A program made the translations under genes and the position numbers. A stretch of 64,000 bases of DNA from assembly GCA_951217055.1 (NCBI GenBank), contig OX578280.1, positions 43,465,882 to 43,529,881 of the forward strand, read 5' to 3'. Below, one piece after another: positions 10,465 to 23,433 of this stretch. The notes under the pieces are model-generated. The model worked only from the letters and a program-made list of their open reading frames with translations. It did no database searches and was not told where the DNA came from. Each line of letters opens with the position of its first letter. Within the stretch, counting starts at the first letter, position 1. This stretch comes from Gerris lacustris (lineage: Eukaryota; Arthropoda; Insecta; Hemiptera; Gerridae).

Positions 10465-12570
10465 CTTCCGAGCTTACCGAAGGTAACGGAAGCTATGTGA
10501 TCGTTCTGAAGAACGAAATAATTTTAGGTCTCCGATTTCAAAAATTCCAAGACGGAAATCCGTTTCAGACATCAGGGAACATTTTTGGTTCTGTGTCTGT
10601 CTGTCGGTCTGTCGGTCTGTCGTTCAATTTTTGCGAACCACCATATCTTAAAAACTACACGTACAATTTTAATGAAATTTCGGTGGTAGGTCATAATTAG
10701 CCCATTGTTGGTCCCATATAAGTTTCAACCTTCTGCTCTTATTTGTTTGTCATCCACATGCTCACAAACATACATTTATTTACAGCCATATCTTTAAAAG
10801 TAATTATCTGATTTTTATGAAATTTTTATGGTTTGTCGAAAGTTGCCTGCAGATAACACCTGCTTAATTTCAACCTTATGCGCACTTTAAAGCGTGCTAA
10901 ATTAATATGTCTTATATTCTAAAGCCGCATGGCTAACTGACTCACCGACTGACAGTAATGTTTACCCACTTCCAGAAGAGCTAGAGACTTGCGGTTTGCG
11001 CCATTCGACGCGCAAGGTCCATATTGTGAACAAAAATAACTATACAAAGTTCACTTTTCCCCCTTCTTCACCCCTTAAAAAAATAAAAATGGGCGACTTG
11101 ATTTTTAAGCTGGTTTGGGGGCTTATTTCGGCTAAACGGTAAGTCGTATTAGAAAATGGATAGCACAAGTGGTAACTGATTTTAAATGATCTACAACTTT
11201 AGTCCTATGAGTTTTTGTCGTATCATCATCGGTTGTTCCTTAGATGGTGATAATTTTGTTATTATTTGGTTTTATTTTTTTCCATTTTTGTCTTTGAATG
11301 GCCATAGTTTCTATAATAGTTGGCCGATTTTATTTCTGATTGCGGCGATTGAATCTCACACTAATGCTCTTTAAATTGAGTATATTTTATTTTATTAGTT
11401 CATCCTACTTGCTGAGAACATGAGAGTAAACTTTTTCCCGTGCGCCGTGTCACGTGACCACTTTTTTTGGTTTTTAATATTGTGTCGTATATCATTTTAA
11501 AGGCCTTGATATGTACATTAAAGCTATTTAATTTGTTGATTTTTAAAAAAAATTGTACATGTACTTTTGTACCGATTTATAATTTCGTTGTAGTTTAAAG
11601 GGTTTAAATACATTTTTGATATTAGATTTTTATTTATATGTATTTATTAGTTAAATGAATGCCCTTTTGTATTGTTTGTTTTTTAAAAATATAACTTTGG
11701 TACCTCTGAGTACAGGGGTACAAATGTTTAAGTTAATCTTTTATAATATGATGTATATAGTTGAAAAGCTCTTGCATAGAAGATTAATTTTTGTTATATT
11801 CTATTTTGTGTTATTTTTAGTTTTGAGGGGGGTAAAATAAAAAAAAACTGTTATTACAGCGGTTTCTACGATTAGGTTGCAGTTTTATATTTGTTTATTA
11901 AATTGATTATATGTGCGCTAACATTTGGTGCTTGTTGGAGGCTTTGTTTCTCCAAAAAATGTTTAAATTTCTTCAACTTTATTAAATATTTACTGAAACA
12001 GTGCCGCGCCGTTCCAACTTTTTGATTATTTTTATCGAGGTATTTTTCTTAATTTGGTCTTTTCTTTGCGAGGAAGCTATGTGCCACATTAATTGGCAGA
12101 GTATTTTTTTATTTTACAACATTTAAAAGGCAATAACAGGTGATTGTTTACTTTTGTTTTCGGTTCTCAACAATATCAAATTTATTTTTATCAATATCTC
12201 GGAAATTAGATTTTCCCGGGAAAATTGCTTATATTTTGTGTAAATTTGTATTTAAATGGACTACATTTTCGAATTGTATAATCAAAATCGTCGGAACCAT
12301 TTTCGGTTTTTTTTCAGACTTTTGGAGGGAGGCCTCCCAATTTGGAGCTGAAATTCATTTCTTGATTTCGCCTCGGGGGATGATTTTTCTGAACATATTT
12401 GCCTAATTTCGACAAAATCGGTCCAGTAGTTTAGGCAGCACGCGTCTGCACAGACGACAGACAGACATTTTTTAATAACACTTTTTTTGGACTCAGGGGG
12501 CTACAAAACGTGTAAATCAATCGAAATAGTTTTTTTTTTTGCTTTTGCAATACTTTCTCTTTGTATGAGA
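10465..12570. repeat. Degenerate dispersed repeat (long copy)
   Basis: The stretch contains 'gagcttaccgaaggtaacgg', a (tgtctgtcggtc) run near 10590-10622, phrases such as 'aaaatcggtccagtagttt' (12416-) and the hairpin 'actttctctttgtatgagaaagt' shape near 12551-12574. A shorter copy at 56480-56850 matches its two ends (10465-10760 and 12065-12110) but lacks the middle. Its 10960-11380 portion matches 58370-58770 in reverse orientation. Frames at 10281-10700, 11186-11374 and 12140-12406 have no recognisable domains and are judged non-coding. The element class is unknown. Confidence 0.55.
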
Positions 12571-12599
12571 AAGTAAAAATATCTATCAGTCTCTAGAAT

Positions 12600-13327
12600 G
12601 ATTAGAATCATTTTTGTTAAAGGTAGTGTGACCCGCAGAACAGTATTGTAGCGCAGTAATAACTAATAATATAATCGTAGGGTAAAATATGTTAATACAT
12701 GGCAGTCTATTACTGGAGCGGGGTGCGTTTTTTTATCCAAAATATAATGTAAAATGAAGATCCAGGTATTTCGGTGGTAACTATGTCTCGGTTGGTGCAG
12801 TATCCGACATTTCAGTTACAGTGCATCGAGACATGTTCGCTAAATTATTTTGTAGTAAACTTGTATTACTTAGGTATTGTCATTTTTCATACCTGTAATT
12901 TTTTTGTACATACTTCCTTTACACACCTAGACCTAGAGCTTGGCTTGCCGTAGGTCTTAATCCGTTTGTAAACCCTTCACACCCGCTACTCCAGGAATTC
13001 CCCACCCGACCTTATGTCCTAAACCCTAGTCAGTCTAGAAATATTCACTGAAGATTGAAGATAGCCGTAATATTTTTATAAACTGTTGCATTTTAGTATT
13101 TTAGATTACAGGATGAAACCGGTCTGATTTATAATAAATTAAAAATTGTGGTATAGACCAATAAACTTATATTTTATTATTACAGTGTTTTATTTTTATC
13201 AACAAGTGATGTAACCGACTCATTATGTTTGATTACCTCAAAATCTCAGTAAATACAAAATACATCGAACTTTTTAATGTACTTTGTATTGCCGTTAATA
13301 TTTTATATCCTTTAATAACCTAACGAT
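12600..13327. other. No feature recognised
   Basis: AT-rich sequence without a supported gene, repeat boundary or structured element. Confidence 0.45.
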
Positions 13328-13328
13328 T

Positions 13329-13329
<1 letters not shown>

Positions 13330-13423
<94 letters not shown>
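13330..13423. repeat. (TA)n microsatellite
   Basis: About 95 bases of alternating TA with two small interruptions, directly abutting the foldback element at 13424. Confidence 0.95.
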
Positions 13424-13424
<1 letters not shown>

Positions 13425-13955
13425 CTGACCAAAAACCACTTGTGTGGTAAAAAAACACCCCGCCAAGTCTGTGGTCCAAAAAAGTTGTGAAATCAACTTT
13501 CTGTCCCGCCAAGTGATGTTGGCACTTTCTCCTGACCCAACACTGTCAACTTAGATATTTATCAGCTTCTTCTCCTTGGCGGTGTTCCTGCAGTACTTCC
13601 CAAAGTTAACTGGTTGTACCCCACGCATCCTCTGCAAATAAAGTAGTAGTTGCATGGGGTCATTCCTTGAAAGCTTAATTTGTATATTACTTATTTCTAT
13701 TTTATTTGCTTTTTGATAATGGGAAAGATTTACAGCAATGATTATTGTGGCATCGAGAAGAGCCTTCAACAACACTGTTAAAAGGCTTTCCTCACACCGC
13801 CAAGGAGAAGAAGCTGATAAATATCTAAGTTGACAGTGTTGGGTCAGGAGAAAGTGCCAACATCACTTGGCGGGACAGAAAGTTGATTTCACAACTTTTT
13901 TGGACCACAGACTTGGCGGGGTGTTTTTTTACCACACAAGTGGTTTTTGGTCAGA
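13424..13955. mobile_element. Foldback element with 160-bp arms
   Basis: The left arm (13424-13586, from 'tctgaccaaaaaccacttg') is repeated inverted at 13794-13955 with very few differences. The loop is about 205 bp. The arms contain 'cttggcggg' several times. The left end touches (TA)n; the right end enters ordinary sequence. The 13551-13775 frame spans arm and loop and has no domain. A related fragment with 'cttggcggggcgg' lies at 14854-14884, again beside (TA)n. Confidence 0.85.
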
Positions 13956-14216
13956 TTTCATGACTTTTTGTACGGTCCCTAAGGAAGGATTCTCTAAACT
14001 GTATATTCCCACACATTAGAGTCAAATAAAAGTAAAGTTAAGAGCTGGACAAGGTATATGGAGATTGGAGAACTACGAGACCTATGGACATTGAAAGAAC
14101 TTAACATTCTTATAGTAGCAGCATAATATAAAGATTTTTAGCGGCATTCGGCCACCTAGATAATATATTATTATTACATATATTGATATATTGTTGATTA
14201 TTATTATTATCATCAT

Positions 14217-14245
<29 letters not shown>
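14217..14245. repeat. Short (TA)n tract
   Basis: About 25 bases of alternating TA next to AT-trinucleotide-rich sequence. Confidence 0.85.
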
Positions 14246-14248
<3 letters not shown>

Positions 14249-14299
14249 ATAATTATTTTTGATATGTAATAATATAATATAGGCTCACTACTTCGCATG

Positions 14300-14592
14300 A
14301 CGCTTACTTGGTTTCTCGCTCCACATTCAGTAGTAGGGGGGGGGGGATGCACTAGGGCTCTAGACAAATCCAAAAAGCCCTCATTTATTAAAATCGGTTC
14401 AGTAGTTTAGGCTGTAGGTGCGTCAACGTTAAAGTGACTGTTCGCTTACTTGGTTTCTCGCTCCACATTCAGTAGTAGGGGGGGGGGGGGAGGATGAGTT
14501 GGGGGGGGGATGCACTAGGGCCCTAGACGAATCCAAAAAGCCCTCATTCATTAAAATCGGTTCAGTAGTTTAGGCTGTAGGTGCGTCAACGT
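14300..14592. repeat. Tandem duplication, two units of about 135-150 bp
   Basis: Unit 1 (about 14300-14430) and unit 2 (about 14441-14592) both run from 'gcttacttggtttctcgctc' to 'gtaggtgcgtcaacgt'. They contain the phrase 'aaaatcggttcagtagttt'. Unit 2 differs mainly by a longer G tract and an inserted repeat of the G-rich part, consistent with slippage or unequal exchange. It was probably derived from a decayed transposon. Confidence 0.85.
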
Positions 14593-14599
14593 AAAATGA

Positions 14600-14633
14600 A
14601 GGAAGAATAAGAATAAGAATAAGAATAAGAAGT
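14600..14633. repeat. (GAATAA)n microsatellite
   Basis: Five near-perfect hexamer units lie directly after the tandem duplication. Confidence 0.85.
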
Positions 14634-14882
14634 CATCAAAACTACCATTTTCAAACCTATTTTTCTCTACTTCTACTTGACCGATTTCGACATTTTTTTT
14701 TTTAATTTTGATCTACAGGACACGGCCTTCAAAGATATCAAAAAATTATTTAGGTAGCTTGTATGTATTCCACGCTGCAGACCCTCAAAAACCCTAGTTC
14801 GTCACCTACAGTATATATACACTGGCAGCTTTTGTGAAATTTTAACTTTTTGACTTGGCGGGGCGGAACGCTGCTGCGTTCC

Positions 14883-14884
<2 letters not shown>

Positions 14885-14963
<79 letters not shown>
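14885..14963. repeat. (TA)n microsatellite
   Basis: About 78 bases of alternating TA follow the 'cttggcggggcgg' fragment. Confidence 0.95.
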
Positions 14964-14965
<2 letters not shown>

Positions 14966-14979
14966 TAATATATATAAAG

Positions 14980-15868
14980 ATAATTATTATGAATATTATA
15001 TAAGCTCAGCCTGAGCTACGGTATTAAAAGAACGAGTAACGGAGTAAAATTAATCAGTTCGTTGTTAGCTACAGTATTTTAAATAAATAAATATCTTCTT
15101 ATAATTTGTAAGGGTTACTAAAGGCTATCCTGTAAAATGACAGCTTACTATGACTTATCCTTTAATCCAAAACCTCGTAACTGCAAAAAGCACAATTTTT
15201 CTTTTGAAAGGTTTTGAATCTTAAAAAAAGCTTAGTAGATAAGAGGTTCACAAAAATCTCAATAGAATGCGTGGCAATACAAAACATCGATTTTTAAATA
15301 CACCAATACATGCAGGGGAATAAAGCACACACTCAATTAAAAAAAAAATTGTAGTTACGAGGTTTTGGATTAAAGGTATCATTATACAATATATTTATGT
15401 AAATAAAATATATTTATTTTTGCAATTATAAATAATTTTGTTAATTTAAATGAAATAAATCATGTTTTTGTAATACTACTAGGTGCTTAGTTGTGTTTGT
15501 AGAGAGAGGGAGGGGAAGGCTCTTAGTGTTAGGGGTTTAAGAACAGACATGATGTTGGAATCCGAGTTAGCTACTGTAATGTCGACACTAGCGCTTTCTA
15601 GTAGAAGACAGACTAACTATTGAACCCAACTCCAAATTAATGGCAAATATATTATTGTCTTTCTAACTTTCTAAGTTCTTAGGAACTCATTTTAACGTAT
15701 GTGCCTCATTTCGTCGTTGCAATGTTATTTTGAATGTAATGATACCATTAAAGATATAATTTGATACCAGCAAAGTCTTCATCCCTTTATATTAAAGTTA
15801 GCTAAGTCCTCGGTTAAATATGTTACTACATTTTTGTAGACATCATTTGTAAAATATTTTGATTGCAT
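14980..15868. other. No gene recognised
   Basis: AT-rich sequence. A short inverted pair is visible: 'atcctttaatccaaaacctcg' shape at 15158 and 'cgaggttttggattaaagg' at 15359-15377, with related sequence between them. This may be a decayed small TIR element of about 220 bp. Confidence 0.45.
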
Positions 15869-15994
15869 ACTCTGGTCCCCTTTCAGGTCGAATAAATCTT
15901 TCGCCTTTTACTAAAGATTTCCGTGGAGGGGGACACTAAATGAGTCTTTAGACCAATTTTTGCTTGGACACTCTCCTTTCGGGGAGAGTGTTGT
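15869..15994 (+). repeat. Structured dispersed repeat, copy 2
   Basis: Second copy of the 247-375 block. The terminal hairpin (15969-15990) keeps nine base pairs and the TTCG loop, although several stem bases differ from copy 1. At least one pair has changed on both sides (C-G to T-A). Confidence 0.7.
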
Positions 15995-16931
15995 TAAATC
16001 TAAAACTAATGGATTGCCTGACCAATTGAATTAATTATACTACTAGGAATTTTCAACTTTTGGACCATTATACATTAGGCTAAGGCAATTTATTAATTGT
16101 CTCATAGTCTAATCTAATGAATACAATTATAATGTTGTCTGTTTGTACATTAATTAGAATTGCAAAATTAATGGATACCTACTCTTTCATGTTATACATC
16201 CCAATAACCGAATTGGCCCTAAATTTTTTCTTGTATATTTATGTGAGCCTGTTGCCACCAGTCCGACTTTATAGGCCCAAAACTGGCTAAACGAAATCGA
16301 TTAATTTTTTCGTAGAGGTATGTACCAACATGTTGTCTTGATTTCATCGAAAAATATTGAGTAGAAGCAATGTTATAAAAATAACCCGATTCTCCTAACA
16401 ACGTCGGTGATTGATTTTAACATCAGAACACAAATGACCCATTACCCCACAGTGTTTAAGCTTAAGGTTTGAAACTTGGTACAAAAATCAGTCCTTACAT
16501 GTAGCTAAGCCGCCTGGAAAATCATAAATTTATGTCATTAACCCATTTTGCTTAGACAGCAAACATTTGTATAAAAAAAAAAAAAATCAAATATTTTTTC
16601 GATAACGCTTAAATTTGCACAAATTATACTTGTTTATTAGACAAATAATTTCAGCTGAATTCGTTTTATTCACTAAATAATTTCCGAACTATTTTGCTAA
16701 TTGAGGTAAAATTTGCAGCAATCATGTAAAATTTCCCTTTATGTATTTCAACTAAATATCTTAACTGCGATTCACAGGGTATTTTATTCTTAATAATAGA
16801 ATGTATAATTTAGTCTTTTCTGTCTTATAAAGGCTTTGGGAACGAAACCATTAAGGTGTTTTATTTTATCGCTTGACCTACATGATAGGAATAGGAAACC
16901 TAGACCCTGGTTCCTAGCCTAAGCCCCGCGC

Positions 16932-16960
<29 letters not shown>
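16932..16960. repeat. (TA)n tract at left end of palindrome
   Basis: Alternating TA leads directly into the element end 'tacagggtgacccgcg'. Confidence 0.9.
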
Positions 16961-18820
<1,860 letters not shown>

Positions 18821-19365
18821 ACTTACTAGATCTAGTTTTGCTTAAAGTAATTTAATTGAGACAGACACCCAGACCCATTTGTTGAAACTTATGTAAACCT
18901 AGTTTTGTTATAGCATTCATTTTTTCAAGCTTAACGTGATTATTTATGTTTCCTTGATAATATAACTAAAAAGTGCATTTGATTAAATGAAGATGACATC
19001 TGCGCTTCATTCAAGATATTAAAATCAAATATTTTAATTTTTCATTCAAAATAAATTAAGCAGGGGGTTTTGGTGTTAACACCTTGGGATTCCAACCATC
19101 ACCAGAGATAATTACTTAATCGCAGATAAATTAATGCCCTCTTAGGCGAGAGTTATTAAGTACGCTTACTACTCGGCATACACCTATCCTATCATTGCCC
19201 TTGGAAATATTTTTACTGTGATGTCCCCATTCTCCTTATTGTGCATCTGAGGTCTAGATTATTCCTAGGAAAGATACTTAAATGGCTTGAAGTAGTTTGA
19301 TCCGCATTACATTATTGTATTGCTGTACAAAATATTAATCAAAAGAATCTTAAGGCTAAGAAAGT

Positions 19366-19425
19366 TGAAAGACAGGATCCGTGGTTCAGTTCCCCCCACC
19401 GGGGCAAGGTTTTATTTTTCTTTCT
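19366..19425 (+). repeat. tRNA-like SINE fragment
   Basis: The sequence 'ccgtggttcagttccccc' resembles a B box with T-arm flanks, as in the SINE at 37278-37408 (there 'cccgtggttcaaatcccgg'). A T-rich stretch follows. The 5' half with the A box is absent. Confidence 0.45.
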
Positions 19426-19760
19426 CCCTTCCTTTATTAATAATAATAATAAAAAAAAAACTAATTTCAAAAACTTCAATTTAATTATGACCACAGCTAA
19501 AGTATATTTACGAAAGCCTAGTAATAAAAAATAAATAAAAGGGTCAAGTGTGTGCTGGTCAGCACACAGCGAGGGTCCGTTGGCAACATTGTATTGTTTA
19601 AGTAGTATAATATTTAAGATGGTGCTCAAAATGCTAAAAAGCCTACTTTGAACTATCCTATGGGTGTGATATTCTCAAAACACAAATAAACATCTGATAA
19701 AGTATTTTTTTGCCACTGAACCTGGCTATAAACATATAAATATCGAAAAGAGCATAAATA

Positions 19761-19853
19761 ATTTAAATCAAATTATAATTATCATTAACTACGGGAGACA
19801 TACAGAGAAAAATAGACCCCAGCACCGGGACTTGAACCACGGACCTCATATAT
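19761..19853 (-). mobile_element. 5'-truncated tRNA-derived SINE with 11-bp target duplication
   Basis: On the minus strand it reads a B-box-like 'ggttcaagtcccgg', then 'tgtctcccgtagtt', then an AT-rich tail 'ataattataatttgattt', the same order as the fuller SINE at 37278-37408. The 11 bases gagcataaata flank it on both sides (19750-19760 and 19854-19864). It sits inside the Helentron-like copy 2, and copy 1 lacks it. It is a classic LINE-mobilised, 5'-truncated insertion. Confidence 0.8.
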
Positions 19854-20105
19854 GAGCATAAATATGAAAACAAACGTATAAAAAAAAGAATTATATTTTT
19901 TTCGAAATTTCCAAAAAGTGGTATCTTTACTTTTGGTCGACGAATGTTCAGGAATTTTTTCAGATTTTTTGCACATTACATCGGCGAGATAGGGGGGAGG
20001 GGGCACTTCTTACACCCACTTCAAACTCGCCTGCGCTCGCCCTATCAAAGCTTGTAAACAAAAAATATATACGTGGTTTTCTAGATGCTGTCCCTTTTAA
20101 TCAAT

Positions 20106-20544
20106 TATGTGTTCAATACGGGGGTCGTTAAGGGTTTTTAATAGAAAATTGACACAGTTATCTTATGTCATCTTTTCGGCTATATTTCGCCCCTCCCCGA
20201 GGCAGACGTGCCGAGCATAGACGTGGTCGAGTGAATAAGTACATCCAGTTTATATGATGTTCTCGATGTTTTTTTTTTTTTTAAGAATTGTTAAATTGTT
20301 ATACTGTTATAGTTTATGTTATCGATATTAGCGTTCCGAGAAATAAAAATAAGGATGACGAACACAATTCAATTTGGGAGATACACGTTTTCAGTCTGAT
20401 TTTAACTTTAAAACTGGATGTACCTATTCACTCGTCCGTGTGTCTATGCCTCGGAGAGGGGCGAAATATAGCTGAAAAGATGACATAAAATAACTGTGAC
20501 AATTTTTATAAAAAATCCTCAACGACCCCCGTATTGAACACATA
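20106..20544. mobile_element. Foldback element nested in Helentron-like copy 2
   Basis: The left arm begins 'tatgtgttcaatacgggggt', and the right arm ends with its reverse complement. The arms are about 145 bp, with loop near 20255-20405. Copy 1 of the host element has no such sequence, so this is an insertion. The frame at 20288-20488 crosses loop and arm and is not meaningful. Confidence 0.8.
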
Positions 20545-21060
20545 AAAATGATATATTTTTGTAATCAGCTCGACGTACCTTTTCATACGATACCCAGCAC
20601 GGTGTCCAAAAAAAGAATTATTTTTTAACCCTCAAGTTTTTTACCCTAATTTTTGTGAAAAAATTTTTTTTTTTTTTAAGTCGCTATATTTTTAAAATGT
20701 GTGGAAAGGTACTATACACATATATGCCAAATTTCAAAGTGATCGGACGAAAGGTGTAGCCGTGAGATCAGGCGACAGACGGACGGACAGACACACGCAG
20801 GAAAATATAAGTGTCTTTCGTTTTTCCTACGGACTCTAAAAATCAGATTTAAAGATAGGTATCCCATTAAAGGGATGAAATAACACCTTCTTTATGTTAC
20901 ATAAATTATACCAAAAAATCACCCTGAAGACTTAATATATTAACCCATTATTTTATTTACACAAAAATGTATCATTAGATATACTGTAATAAGAATTGAG
21001 AGTTTATACGTATATTTGTACTCGGTGATAAGAAAATAACTGTTAAAACGTAGGGATCTT

Positions 21061-21497
21061 AAGGCCCGTATACACTTTGATTAGTCCGAGTGCGAGTGTA
21101 AGTGTTTAGTAGTGTCCAACAGTGTTAAGTGCAAGTGATTAGTATTTAGTTTTATTTTGAGGATTTTTTTATTTTATTTTATTGCACATTTATTTTTTTA
21201 TTATTTTTTTGTGGGAGGGGTATTGTTTTATGATTTTTGACACATTGTGACAGTTTTTTTGACAAATCAAATAAACTTTTACTGAAACCTTTTCCTTTTC
21301 AAATGTAAAATTACAGAATAAAAAATACCATCTAGGTTGGAGTGGGGAGGCCTACTCGCAGCTCCACACAGTGCACGTCTACTAAACAGTTCACTCGCAA
21401 AATTTCCAAACTTTTACACTAAACACATGGTGTCCAAATGGGTTTCGTGTTTTTACTAAACACTCGCGCTTACACTAATCAAAGTGTATACGGGCCT
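21061..21497. mobile_element. MITE with ggcccgtatacac ends
   Basis: Left 'ggcccgtatacactttgatt' and right 'aatcaaagtgtatacgggcc' form a TIR of at least 20 bp, extending imperfectly with 'gcgagtgt' repeats. The interior is T-rich and non-coding. I could not define a clean target duplication. A small element at 25323-25431 has related ends. Confidence 0.75.
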
Positions 21498-21761
21498 CTA
21501 TGTTCGATTCTCGGCGCAGGGGGTCGTTTTGGGTGATAATACTTAATAATTAAAATATTATTTTTGACTTTTAAACCTTCTCAAGCAACAAAAGAAAGTG
21601 GAAAATTCCTTAAAACTCTTTTCAAATTTTCTTTTTATAAGAACTCATTCTGTAACTACAATCCCTCTTTCTCCTCAAATTCATCTTTTCTTTTGTAAAA
21701 TAATTTTTGTCTGTAAAGCGAAGTTAAGGGAATAAGAAGAAGAAATATATATATATCTGTT

Positions 21762-21793
21762 TGTGTGTGTGTGTGTGCAGGTATGTGTGTGTG

Positions 21794-21795
<2 letters not shown>
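21762..21795. repeat. (GT)n microsatellite
   Basis: Two GT runs separated by 'caggta' run into a TA tract. Confidence 0.85.

Positions 21796-21872
<77 letters not shown>
21794..21872. repeat. (TA)n microsatellite
   Basis: About 78 bases of alternating TA with one phase slip. Confidence 0.95.
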
Positions 21873-21874
<2 letters not shown>

Positions 21875-21899
21875 TGAGTATATAGGTAGAGATCAATTA

Positions 21900-22435
21900 A
21901 AAAAGTTTATTACTTTTCCACTTTTCTGACAGTTGGCAAAGTAAAAAGGCGGATGTTGATACTTGTTTTAATGGAACAAAAGATTCTTTTTTCTTAGGTT
22001 AGTTAAGTATAAGAAGTTTTACTTTTTTTATAATTTGGAGAAAGGGGAAAAAGTTGATTAAACTGTAGCCAACAGTTAAAAAGCTTTAGCAGATATTCCT
22101 AATTGATCCTCTTAGACTTCTTTGTTTTTTTTGTTTTTTTTGTTTTTTTTTGTCTAAAAAAAAAAAAAAAAGAAAATCCTTTCGGCTACTTATCTGTGAT
22201 TTTATATAAGAAGGGGATCCTTCAGAAAAAAGTTTTTTTTTCCTCTCTAAATGGCAAATCTTAATGATGTCAGTATTCTTCTTTTCTTTAGACGTTTTAA
22301 TAGGATTATGGATTCGTAGGAATATAAATAGGTTTATGTTGCTGGGATATCAATTTTTTTAAGTAGAAAAAATAACTTCGTGAAAATATTTTGTTTTATT
22401 TAAGCATGTTTGATTATTCATTTATTGTTTATTTT
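21900..22435. other. No feature recognised
   Basis: AT-rich sequence with T8GT8-type runs and an A15 run near 22157. No gene is supported. Confidence 0.45.
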
Positions 22436-22559
22436 AGGTGCCCAGCAGCCTTTCAATGTTTAATTTACATTCATTATATAATAAGTTATAAACAGGTAGA
22501 ATAAATTTAGGTGTTGGAGTATATGTCTGCTTCTTGTAGAAAATGTATCAATTTTGATA

Positions 22560-23425
22560 CTGTCGCGTAATATTTCTGTTAGTGTCTCAGGTAGGTTGAG
22601 TTTCTTTCTCAGTTGTTGAAGTCGGTGGCAGTCTTTCAGAAGATGTACTACGCTTATTGGCTTATTGAATCGTTACAAACTCTACACTATGGAATTGTCT
22701 TGTCCCTAGTAAACAGATAGCTGTGAGTGTGAGTAAGTCTCTTGTGGCCGATTTTAAGCCTACTGAGACTGAGTTCTGTTTCTTAATGTCTTTTCTTCCT
22801 GTTGAAGAGGCCCTGTCAGCTACCTGCGGCTTTACAAGCCTTAGTTTTTTGCCTGTGGAATCAGTCCACAATTGTTGCCATTTCTCCTTAACTCTTTTTT
22901 TACATGGCTGTCTAGATCCTTGGGCGTAAAGGCTGTCTATAGTAGTTGTCCGACTGTTATAGCTTGTCTTGCCAGTTTGTCTGCTGTCTCGTTTCCTGCA
23001 ATTCTTAAGAACAGGTAACCCAGCAGAATCTAGCCTTTAATTAATTTTGTTCTATCCCATTTTTATTATGAATGACTGTAAGGTTTTGAATATAATTTTT
23101 TCCTAGAGTCGTTAGAGCTGCCCGTGAATCAGAGTACACTATTAAGATTTTCAAATCCTTTTGTTCCTGCAGCTTTTAGAGCTTGCAAAATGTTAAGGCC
23201 ATTCTGCAAGCTCTAAAAGCTCTACACAGCCGGCACGGCTCCTTCTGTAGTTTTGAAGGCGTCGGTGTTGAGATTAATTTGACCTTTATGTTTCGCTTTA
23301 ATATTTGTATGGTCTTAGGCGTCGAAATATCTTATCTTTTCTTTGATTTGATAGGAGTTGTATGTTTGGATGGCTTGTCCTTCAGAGGGTTATGATAGGA
23401 GTTCTATATTCACTAATTCTAACTG
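22560..23425 (-). pseudogene. LINE RNase H and C-terminal region
   Basis: The minus strand holds 'MWTDSTGKKLRLVKPQV' (about 22871-22820) and then 'SRLKIGHKRLTHTHSYLF' and 'CRVCNDSISQ'. This matches the end of Jockey/I-type ORF2 (..W....KLR.IKP.. ..LTRLRIGHTRLTH.YL.. CxxC). Upstream, frameshifted pieces up to 23425 fit the RNase H body, including repeated 'LQALKA'. Stops in every frame show it is dead. The LINE continues beyond the hAT 2 insertion at 24992. Confidence 0.7.
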
Positions 23426-23433
23426 GTTGTGGT
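23426..23433. repeat. Target site duplication of hAT 2 (left)
   Basis: The bases gttgtggt are repeated exactly at 24992-24999. Confidence 0.9.

Larger units (their letters stand above)
19549..20845 (-). mobile_element. Helentron-like element, copy 2, with nested insertions
   Basis: This is the reverse-oriented relative of 1309-2022. It has the same hairpin (19549-19568), 'gagggtccgttggcaa' at about 19571-19586, and the other end '..cctacggactct' near 20826-20837. It is about 580 bp longer than copy 1. Two insertions explain the difference: a SINE at 19761-19853 and a foldback at 20106-20544. The remaining sequence aligns by eye along most of its length with copy 1. Confidence 0.6.

Noticed and set aside
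10281..10700. 139-codon frame
   Set aside because: It lies across a dispersed repeat whose other copies are not open in this frame; no domain.
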